Source of the DNA: Kribbella sp. NBC_00382
Lineage (GTDB): Bacteria; Actinomycetota; Actinomycetes; Propionibacteriales; Kribbellaceae
NCBI RefSeq assembly: GCF_036067295.1
Contig: NZ_CP107954.1
Span: forward strand, 6,262,001 to 6,326,000
DNA: 64,000 bases
Reading direction: 5' to 3'
Shown here: positions 56,802-64,000 of the stretch, one piece after another
Numbering within the stretch: position 1 is the first letter of the stretch
Layout: each line of letters begins with the position of its first letter
Program-made: the position numbers and the translations under genes
Notes under the pieces: generated by a model
Databases searched by the model: none
Told to the model about the DNA's origin: nothing
Seen by the model: the letters and a program-made list of their open reading frames with translations, nothing else

Positions 56802-58394
56802 TCAGTTGACGCTGACCGCCGTCCAGGCAGTCGCCACGGCGGCCCGCTCGGCGCTGGCGGCGCCGTACAGGTCGGTGGCCGCGTTGAGCGTCGCGACCCG
56901 CGCCTGGGCGTACGTCGTACCGGTGGTGAAGTACGTCGTCAGTGCCCGGTACCAGATCTTGGCGGCCTTGGCCTCCGTGATCCCGTTGAAGGTCGACCCG
57001 GTGCAGCTGCTGCCGTTGTGCGGCAGACCGCCGATGGTCTTGGGGCCGGTGCCCTCGGAGAGGAGGTAGAAGAAGTGGTTCGCCACCCCCGAGGAGTAGT
57101 GGACGTCCAGGTTGCCGGTGCCGGACGTCCAGCAGTCGACCGAGTTGCCGTCCTTGCTCGGCTTGTCCATGAACCGCAGGGCCGGCCGGTCCTTCATGAT
57201 CTCTTCGCCGATGTAGTAGTCGCCCGGGTCGTTGGCGTTGTTGGAGTAGAACTCCACCGCGGTCCCGAAGATGTCACTGGTCGCCTCGTTCAGGCCGCCG
57301 GACTCACCCGAGTAGGTGAGGTTCGCGGTCGCCGAGGTGACGCCGTGGGACATCTCGTGACCGGCCACGTCGATCGAGACGAGCGGACCTGCCACGACGT
57401 TGTCGCCGTCGCCGTACGTCATCTTCTTGCCGTCCCAGAAGGCGTTCACGTAGTTCGTGCCGTAGTGCACCCGGCTCGGGACGCCCTTGCCGTCGTTGAA
57501 GATGCCGTTCCGGCCGTGGATGTTCTTGTAGTAGTCGAACGTGGTCGCCGCGCCGTAGTGGGCGTCCACCGCGGCCGAGGCCCGGTCCGTGTTCAGGCCG
57601 GTACCCCAGTGGTTGTCCGCGTCGAGGAACTTCACCGCGACCGGGCAGCCCAGCCCGAACAGCTGGCACAGGATCGAGTCGGTCTTGTTCTGCGCGTCGA
57701 GGGTGGTCCCGCCGCCGCGCACCGTGTCGGTCAGGTTGAACCCGCCGGTCACGGCCGTGGTGTCGATCGGCACCGTTCCGGAGTACAGGCTCTTGCCGTC
57801 ACCGGTGACCGTCTCGATGTGCTGCTCGCTGACGAGCTTGGCGCCGGTCAGTGCGTCGATCGTCGTGGTCACATTGCTGGGTGTGCCATCGGCCTGCGTA
57901 CCGCCGCTGGTGACCAGGTAGGCGAGCCGTGGAGCTCCCTTGCGGGCCTCGATGACCAGGGACGGCTTGCCTTCGGCCTTGAGGCCGCCGGCGACTCCCT
58001 TGGCGAGTGCGGTGGCGGTGCTGACCTTGGGCGTCCGGCTGACGTTCGCCGACTGGGTGAGGGTCTGGCTGACGCCCTTGAGGGCGCCGTCCTTGGCCTG
58101 GTGCATGACGAGGTCGCCACCCAGGACCGGCAGACCACCGATCGTCCGGTCCATCCGGACATGGCTGGTGCCGTCGGCGTCCAGGATGACGTCCTTCACG
58201 ACGAAGGCGTCGGCGCCGGTGGCTCTGAGCGTGCCGAGATTCCCAGGGATCGCAGCCTTGGCCCGGGCGACCGCTGCGGCTGGGGTGGTGCCCGGGTCGG
58301 CCTTCGGTGCGCCGGTGGCGGTACCGGCACCGAGCCCTAGGGCGGTTGCGGTCGCCACTGCGGTAGCAGCGGCGAGCAGGGCGGATTTCTTCAT
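56802..58394 (-). CDS. Secreted M4-family (thermolysin-like) neutral metallopeptidase
   Basis: 530 residues from ATG 58394. A signal peptide (~1-28) and an FTP/PepSY-type propeptide (~30-200) precede the catalytic domain. H346-E-M-S-H350 with E370 (GGLNEATSD) are the zinc ligands and catalytic Glu. The C-terminal alpha domain (LWNAATDLYGAAS-like ending) completes the fold. It should be exported as an inactive zymogen and digest extracellular protein. It is monocistronic. Confidence 0.93.
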   Translation of the reverse strand: MKKSALLAAATAVATATALGLGAGTATGAPKADPGTTPAAAVARAKAAIPGNLGTLRATGADAFVVKDVILDADGTSHVRMDRTIGGLPVLGGDLVMHQAKDGALKGVSQTLTQSANVSRTPKVSTATALAKGVAGGLKAEGKPSLVIEARKGAPRLAYLVTSGGTQADGTPSNVTTTIDALTGAKLVSEQHIETVTGDGKSLYSGTVPIDTTAVTGGFNLTDTVRGGGTTLDAQNKTDSILCQLFGLGCPVAVKFLDADNHWGTGLNTDRASAAVDAHYGAATTFDYYKNIHGRNGIFNDGKGVPSRVHYGTNYVNAFWDGKKMTYGDGDNVVAGPLVSIDVAGHEMSHGVTSATANLTYSGESGGLNEATSDIFGTAVEFYSNNANDPGDYYIGEEIMKDRPALRFMDKPSKDGNSVDCWTSGTGNLDVHYSSGVANHFFYLLSEGTGPKTIGGLPHNGSSCTGSTFNGITEAKAAKIWYRALTTYFTTGTTYAQARVATLNAATDLYGAASAERAAVATAWTAVSVN

Positions 58395-58554
58395 CCTCGT
58401 GCTCCTTCAAGAGTGTCCCGGGGGCCTCACGCCCCAGGAACGAGGTGCGGGTACGTTACCGCTCGGTCACCTAGGGTGGCCAGGGGTTGAGAAAACTTCC
58501 CTTTTCCGTGGGCCTCACGGCATTTGGTCCCCGCCGACCGGTAGCGTCCCGAGC

Positions 58555-59625
58555 ATGGCGGCGACCAAGGCAATCGAGCTGGAGATCGCGGGGCGGACCG
58601 TCCGGGTGAGCAATCCGGACAAGCCGTACTTCGCGGACCGTGGACTGACCAAGCTGGACATCGTGAACTACTTCGTCGCGGTCGGCGACGGCATCCTGGG
58701 CGCGCTCCGGGACCGGCCGACCACCCTGGAGCGCTGGCCCGGCGGCTGGTTCGAGGGCGCCAAGCTGTCGACCCGGATGGACAACAAGGGCGACGCGTTC
58801 TACCAGAAGCGGGTCGCCAAGGGCGCGCCCGAGTGGGTCGAGACGGCGACGATCAAGTTCCCCAGCGGCCGGCCCGCCGACGAGGTCTGCCCGACCGAGT
58901 TGGCCGTCGTCGCCTGGGCGGTCAACCTCGGCACCCTGACCTTCCACCCGTGGCCGGTCCGCCGCCCTGAGCTCGACTCGCCGGACCAGCTCCGCATCGA
59001 TCTCGATCCTCAGCCAGGTACGGACTTCAAGAGCGCTGCGGTCGTAGCGCCGGTACTACGTGAGCTGCTGGCCGAGCATGGACTGGAGGGGTACCCGAAG
59101 ACGTCGGGCGGTCGCGGCCTGCACGTGTACGTCCCGATCGAACCGCGCTGGGACTTCATCCAGGCACGCCGGGCCGTCATCGCGGTCGGTCGCGAGTTGT
59201 CCCGCCGGATGCCCGACCAGGTCACGGTCAACTGGTGGAAGGAGGAGCGTGGCGAACGCGTCTTCATCGACTACAACCAGATGGCCCGCGACCGCACGAT
59301 CGCCTCGGCGTACTCGGTCCGCCCCAACGCCCGGGCCCGCGTCTCGGCGCCGCTGCGCTGGCAGGAGGTGTCCGAGGTGGTACCGGACGATTTCGACGTA
59401 CTGACGATGCCGGCCCGCTTCGCCGAGGTCGGTGACCTGCATGCGGCCGTCGGCGAGAAGGCGTTCTCGCTCGAGTCGCTGCTGGAGCTGTCCGCCAAGC
59501 ACGAACGCGACTTCGGCGAGGGCGACATGCCGTACCCGCCCGAGTACCCGAAGATGCCGGGCGAGCCGAAGCGGGTCCAGCCGTCGAAGGACCGCGACAG
59601 GCCCAAGGATGAACCGTCAGAGTGA
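58555..59625 (+). CDS. LigD-type polymerase/primase domain protein (stand-alone)
   Basis: 356 residues from ATG 58555. It is an archaeo-eukaryotic primase fold like the polymerase part of bacterial NHEJ LigD. RIDLDPQPGT holds the metal-binding Asp pair, TSGGRGLHVYVPI the phosphate-binding loop, and FIDYNQMARDRTIASAYS the rest of the active site. In NHEJ it fills gaps with ribonucleotides. No ku, ligase or nuclease gene is adjacent. It is divergent from the M4 peptidase. Confidence 0.92.
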   Translation: MAATKAIELEIAGRTVRVSNPDKPYFADRGLTKLDIVNYFVAVGDGILGALRDRPTTLERWPGGWFEGAKLSTRMDNKGDAFYQKRVAKGAPEWVETATIKFPSGRPADEVCPTELAVVAWAVNLGTLTFHPWPVRRPELDSPDQLRIDLDPQPGTDFKSAAVVAPVLRELLAEHGLEGYPKTSGGRGLHVYVPIEPRWDFIQARRAVIAVGRELSRRMPDQVTVNWWKEERGERVFIDYNQMARDRTIASAYSVRPNARARVSAPLRWQEVSEVVPDDFDVLTMPARFAEVGDLHAAVGEKAFSLESLLELSAKHERDFGEGDMPYPPEYPKMPGEPKRVQPSKDRDRPKDEPSE

Positions 59626-60372
59626 GCGGAGCGCGCCGCCGTCGATCGGGATGATGGCGCCGGTCAGGTAGGACGCGGCGGGGGAGAGGACGAAGGCGGC
59701 CACCCGGCCGAATTCGTCCGGGTTGCCGTAGCGGCGCAGCGGGATCGCCTTCTCCGCGGTACGCCGGGCAGCGTCCGGGTCACCCGTCTTGCCGTCGAGC
59801 TCCTTCAGCCGGTCGGTCGCGATCCGGCCGGGCATCAGCCCGTTGACGCGGACCCCTTTCGGGCCGAGCTCGTCGGCGAGGGTCTTGGCGACCATCGCGA
59901 GCCCCGGCCGCAGCCCGTTGGAGATCGCCAGTCCCGCGATCGGCGCCTTCACCGATGACGAGAGCACGAAGGCGATCGAAGTACCGTCGGTGCCCGCGCG
60001 GGCGACCGAGCGGGCGATCCGCAGGCCGCCCAGGAAGACGCTGTCGAAGGCTGCTCGCCAGTCGTCCTCCTCGGTGTCCATCGCCGTGCCGGGCCGGGGG
60101 CCGCCGACACTGATCAGGGCGCCGTGCAGGGCACCCCACTTGGCGACCGCGGTCGCGGCCAGCCGCTCGGCGCTCTCCGGGTCGGCGTTGTCGACCGGGA
60201 TGCCGACGACGTTCTCGCCGAGCTCGGCCGCCGCCCGGGAGATCGACTCCTCGTTGCGGCTGGAGATCACCAGCCGGGCACCCTCCGCGGCGAGGGCTTT
60301 CGCGGTGGCGAAGCCCAATCCACCGCTGGCGCCGGTGACGATGTAGATGCGATCGCGCAGTCCTAGGTCCAC
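59617..60372 (-). CDS. Short-chain dehydrogenase/reductase-family protein, atypical active site
   Basis: 251 residues from GTG 60372 (the longer frame to 60441 adds non-conserved residues). The NAD(P) motif TGASGGLG is normal and a C-terminal YLTGAIIPIDGG is typical of SDRs. The catalytic YxxxK is missing: after SSSVKAPIAG comes LAISNGLRPG, with Ser/Asn and Arg at those places. It may be inactive, or use another mechanism as in related families with the same change. It overlaps the convergent polymerase gene by nine bases. Confidence 0.85.
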   Translation of the reverse strand: MDLGLRDRIYIVTGASGGLGFATAKALAAEGARLVISSRNEESISRAAAELGENVVGIPVDNADPESAERLAATAVAKWGALHGALISVGGPRPGTAMDTEEDDWRAAFDSVFLGGLRIARSVARAGTDGTSIAFVLSSSVKAPIAGLAISNGLRPGLAMVAKTLADELGPKGVRVNGLMPGRIATDRLKELDGKTGDPDAARRTAEKAIPLRRYGNPDEFGRVAAFVLSPAASYLTGAIIPIDGGALRSL

Positions 60373-60553
60373 GGCTCCATCCTGCCTGACGCCGGCTGAT
60401 CTCGCCGCCGAGCGCGCCACGACGGGTGGCAACGATCTCACCCAATGGAACGCTGTCTCACCGCAAGGTCGTTGCCGCCAGCGTCAGACGCCCGATCACC
60501 GTCTGTACAAGGCCCGACACGCCGGTGGTAGCCAGAGGCAACGGCAATCGGTA

Positions 60554-61372
60554 CTACGGACCGTCCGCGCCTGATCGCGATCCGGCCGTCGTCGTTGCAG
60601 GGGGCAACGACTCCTCGGGACTCCCGGACTCACTTTCTGTACTGGCGTTGTCACCCGTCACGTCGCGCCGGGAGAAGTAGACCAGCCCGCCGATCGCCAG
60701 CAGCGCGAAGAAGAACCACTGCAGCGCGTAGAAGAAGTGCGGCCCGTCGTCGATCTCCGGCCCAGGAAACCCGTCGAAGGCCGGATCAGCGGCCGGAGTC
60801 TGCTGCGTCACCGTCATGTAGCCGTCGTACAGCGTCAGGCCGAGTACAGGGGCGAATTCGGGCCCGTTGATGAGCCGGGCGGTCCCGTTGTCCGGCGTAC
60901 CGCCGTTGGTGTGCCCACCACGCTCGCTCCGGCGGAGCCGACCGGTCACGGTGACCTCGCCGGTCGGCGCCGCCGGGATGCTGCTGGGAGCCAGCTCGCC
61001 GCCCTGCTTCGGCAGGAAGCCGCGGTCGACCAGTACGGCGCTGCCGTCGCTCAGCATCAACGGCGTGACGATCTCGAACCCGGGCCGGTCGTTGATGTTC
61101 CGGTACCGCATCACGACCTGCTTGCTGGAGTCGTACCGTCCCGTGGCGACCGCCGTCCGCCAGTCGTGCTGCTCGCCGATCACCCGTTGCGGCCCGACGA
61201 TCTCGGCCAGCGGCGCCGGCGGAGCGGCCAGGTTGGTCCTGGTGACCTCGTTGCGCGCCTTCCGGGCGTCCAGCCGATGCAGCTGCCATCGGCCGAGCTC
61301 CACACACACCCCGGACAGGAGGAGGATCACCAGCGCAGTGGCGATCCACCGGACATTCATCAGACGACGCAC
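60554..61372 (-). CDS. SURF1-family membrane protein
   Basis: 272 residues; ATG 61360 is an alternative to 61372. Two membrane helices (~8-25 and ~215-235) flank an extracytoplasmic domain, as in SURF1, which helps build cytochrome c oxidase (heme a insertion). GRWQLHRLDARKARN after helix 1 and GPHFFYALQWFFFALLAI at helix 2 are typical. The acidic Ser/Thr tail is unconserved. The 181 bases to the SDR start hold only weak inverted repeats. Confidence 0.9.
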   Translation of the reverse strand: MRRLMNVRWIATALVILLLSGVCVELGRWQLHRLDARKARNEVTRTNLAAPPAPLAEIVGPQRVIGEQHDWRTAVATGRYDSSKQVVMRYRNINDRPGFEIVTPLMLSDGSAVLVDRGFLPKQGGELAPSSIPAAPTGEVTVTGRLRRSERGGHTNGGTPDNGTARLINGPEFAPVLGLTLYDGYMTVTQQTPAADPAFDGFPGPEIDDGPHFFYALQWFFFALLAIGGLVYFSRRDVTGDNASTESESGSPEESLPPATTTAGSRSGADGP

Positions 61373-61441
61373 AGCTCGAACTTAAGCCATCCACCGAAAC
61401 GCCCGGCCGTCGGCTGCTGGCTGCGACGTAAGCTGGGCCGG

Positions 61442-62458
<1,017 letters not shown>

Positions 62459-62523
62459 CCTTTCTAAACCGGAAATTTACTTTTTCCGGTGTAACGCAGA
62501 CCGGCGTCCCAGTAAGGGGCGCG

Positions 62524-62730
62524 TTAGGGCCGCGGGAAAGCCTCGACCTCGCGCAGGAAAGAACGCGCGCCGAGGAAGTCGGACAGGCTCTGCTTGTGGT
62601 CGTCACAGGCCAGCCAGGTCTTGCGCCGGTCGGGGGTGTGGATCTTCGGGTTGTTCCACAACAGCGCCCAGGTGGCCGGTTGGCCGCATCCCCTTGCAGA
62701 GCAGGTGGACGGGATGGCTTCTTCGCTCAC
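62524..62730 (-). CDS. Small conserved Cys/His protein (unknown function)
   Basis: 68 residues from GTG 62730, with AGGAG upstream. CSARGCGQPATWALLW and WLACDDHKQSLSDFL give Cys/His residues that could bind zinc. From recall, such short actinobacterial proteins are sometimes labelled acetone carboxylase, which the sequence does not support. The frame extends to 62784 without conserved residues. Confidence 0.7.
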   Translation of the reverse strand: MSEEAIPSTCSARGCGQPATWALLWNNPKIHTPDRRKTWLACDDHKQSLSDFLGARSFLREVEAFPRP

Positions 62731-62938
62731 AGCTGGGTCTCCTGGGGGGCATTGCGGTCGGCACAGGCAATTGTTCCTGACCACTCAATAATCAATAGCC
62801 TGGGCAAAATGAAGCGACGTCGGACAGCCACGGGGGGAGCCGTCCGACGCCGCATCAAGTCTCTGAATTCCAACCGTGAACTTCAGAGCACGCAGATTCT
62901 GACACGGATCCGTCGTGAGAATCCAGTCCCGACGCAGA

Positions 62939-63262
62939 TCACTTTTCGGTGTCGTGATCCGGACCGAGTTCGGGCCGGGCCGGCGGCACGTAGACCGCGG
63001 CTCCGGACACTGCTTTCGTCCGCCGCGCATTGGCCAGTACGACGGCCACCGACGGCAGGAAAACGGCCCCGACGAGCAGGATCCAGCGCCACGGCGACGG
63101 GGTGATGACGGCGGCGACGAAACACACCACCCGCAGCGACATCATCCAGGCGTACCGGAAGATCCGGCTCTCCAGGTCCTCCGACCGGCCGGGCTGCGCG
63201 CTGGTCACCGAGATGACCTCTGCTTCTGCCCGCTCTCGAGCCCGCTTACTGCGCTGTGACAT
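62939..63262 (-). CDS. DUF3099-family membrane protein
   Basis: 107 residues with a basic N-terminus and two membrane helices (~38-56 and ~60-80). It is a small actinobacterial family of unknown function, often near moaA (from recall). The 208 bases between it and the preceding gene contain an 8-bp inverted repeat (62818-62825 and 62842-62849) and nothing else obvious. Confidence 0.82.
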   Translation of the reverse strand: MSQRSKRARERAEAEVISVTSAQPGRSEDLESRIFRYAWMMSLRVVCFVAAVITPSPWRWILLVGAVFLPSVAVVLANARRTKAVSGAAVYVPPARPELGPDHDTEK

Positions 63263-63335
63263 CTATTCTCCTCACCAACACCCAACGGTACGCCGGTGCA
63301 GAAGTTCCGGCGCACCCAGGCGAAGGGGAACAGTC

Positions 63336-63548
63336 ATGACCGATCGGACCTACCGCGTCACCGAACTCGTCGGCACCTCCAAGGAGGGCGTCGACGCGGC
63401 GATCACGAACGCGATCAGCCGGGCCGGCGAGACGCTGCGGCACCTGGACTGGTTCGAGGTGACCCAGATCCGGGGCCACATCGTCGACAACGCGATCGAC
63501 CACTACCAGGTCGGCCTGAAGGTCGGCTTCCGCCTCGAGGACTCCTGA
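63336..63548 (+). CDS. Dodecin-family flavin-binding protein
   Basis: 70 residues from ATG 63336, with GAAGGGGA upstream. The small beta-alpha-beta-beta fold is clear (YRVTELVGTSKEGVDAAI, LDWFEVTQIRGHI, HYQVGLKVGFRLE). Dodecins form hollow 12-mers that store or buffer FMN/FAD and CoA. The Trp and Gln that stack the flavin are present (W..., TQIRG). Confidence 0.92.
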   Translation: MTDRTYRVTELVGTSKEGVDAAITNAISRAGETLRHLDWFEVTQIRGHIVDNAIDHYQVGLKVGFRLEDS

Positions 63549-63556
63549 CCCCCACC

Positions 63557-63650
63557 CACCTGTTCATTCGCCCCGTTTTCACCCGCCACGCCGAGCCGCT
63601 GAGGCCCGCGAGCCTGTAGAGCGGGTGAAAACGGGGCGAATGAACAGGTG
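63557..63650. repeat. Perfect 30-bp inverted repeat between dodecin and fabG
   Basis: Arms 63557-63586 and 63621-63650 are exact reverse complements, with a 34-base spacer. It starts eight bases after the dodecin stop, so it may terminate transcription, but the arms are far longer than a normal terminator stem and no T run follows. A palindromic mobile or repeated extragenic element is the alternative. Confidence 0.9.
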
Positions 63651-63724
63651 TGGGGGTGGGGGAGATAACGTTCGTGCGGCAGCGCCGTACAACGGCTGGA
63701 AGCACTTCTGTGAGGAGATGGAAC

Positions 63725-64000
63725 GTGGCGAGATCGGTACTGGTCACCGGGGGCAACCGGGGCATCGGCCTGGCCATCGCGACCGCCTTCAAGGAGGCGG
63801 GCGACCAGGTCGCCATCACCTACAACAGCACCGAGCCGCCGGAGGGCTTCCTCGCCGTCAAGTGTGATGTGACCGACACCGCGCAGGTGGAGGCCGCGTT
63901 CGACACGATCGCGGCCGAGCACGGCCCGGTCGAGGTACTGATCGCGAACGCCGGCATCACCCGCGACACGCTGCTGCTGCGGATGTCCGACGACGACTGG
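63725..64000 (+). CDS. fabG: 3-oxoacyl-ACP reductase, FabG type (3' truncated by window end)
   Basis: 92 codons from GTG 63725, with GAGGAG seven bases upstream, running off the end. TGGNRGIGLAIATAF is the NADP motif and NAGITRDTLLLRM the next SDR motif. In actinobacteria the fabG1/mabA gene is usually followed by the enoyl reductase inhA/fabI, for fatty acid synthesis by FAS-II; that part lies outside the window. Confidence 0.88.
   Translation, partial: MARSVLVTGGNRGIGLAIATAFKEAGDQVAITYNSTEPPEGFLAVKCDVTDTAQVEAAFDTIAAEHGPVEVLIANAGITRDTLLLRMSDDDW

Noticed and set aside
60428..60476. 8-bp inverted repeat (GGCAACGA/TCGTTGCC) in the SDR-SURF1 gap
   Set aside because: Short arms with a 33-base loop and no conserved context; could be chance in GC-rich DNA.
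62785..63030. 81-codon minus-strand open frame between two small genes
   Set aside because: It overlaps the DUF3099 gene and has no ribosome site or recognisable sequence.

Overview
The window is high-GC DNA with strongly G/C-ending codons, frequent GTG/TTG starts and translationally coupled stop/start pairs (ATGA, GTGA, TGATG). This points to an actinobacterium. The F420-type LLM oxidoreductase, HemQ, DUF3000, DUF3099 and CeoB/CeoC-type TrkA genes agree. Several parts follow a gene order I recall from Mycobacterium tuberculosis: Rv2689c-Rv2692 (RNA methyltransferase, APC permease, two trkA), Rv2680-Rv2681 next to hemE-hemY-hemQ-msrB, and dxs nearby. The large carbohydrate-active and secreted gene set would suit a soil genus such as Kribbella or another Propionibacteriales member, but that is inference. 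I see no rRNA, tRNA, CRISPR array, prophage or insertion sequence.

Layout. 0-5.2 kb: the tail of a secreted protein, a GH78 rhamnosidase and a ferric-reductase-like flavoprotein. 5.4-10 kb: a potassium block with two TrkA proteins divergent from a KimA-like permease, which is coupled to a TRAM-domain RNA methyltransferase. 10.1-15.6 kb: one 1836-residue protein that is mostly repetitive, disordered sequence between two small folded ends. 15.6-18.1 kb: an F420-type oxidoreductase, a collapsed second copy of it, and a Fic gene behind three operator-like repeats. 18.2-24.7 kb: aconitase, a lipoprotein, a HEAT-like protein, a HIT hydrolase and a Na+/H+ antiporter fused to a UBP zinc finger. 24.8-33.2 kb: accessory genes, namely secreted hydrolase and LamG proteins, two DUF402 paralogues, an rfbB-type dehydratase and a SUKH-3 protein.

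33.3-42.4 kb: dxs, three paralogous membrane-anchored HExxH proteins around an APC transporter, then a VKOR plus thioredoxin-like pair for extracytoplasmic disulfide formation. 42.5-49.5 kb: fadB-fadA beta-oxidation operon, a dienelactone hydrolase, a glutathione peroxidase and an MFS exporter with a divergent XRE-cupin regulator. 50-56.7 kb: RNase D and DUF3000, divergent from the coproporphyrin-dependent heme genes hemE, hemY and hemQ, then VOC and msrB. 56.8-64 kb: an M4 metallopeptidase, a stand-alone LigD-type polymerase, an atypical SDR, SURF1, moaA, small conserved proteins, dodecin and the start of fabG.

Strong hairpin terminators lie at many operon ends. No intergenic stretch exceeds about 300 bases; the longest (3543-3833 and 5184-5419) hold nothing apparent and a long hairpin, respectively. 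The most unusual items are the giant disordered protein, the triplicated HExxH family, the Fic locus with its operator array and probable frameshift, the deletion-scarred oxidoreductase copy, and a perfect 30-bp inverted repeat before fabG.
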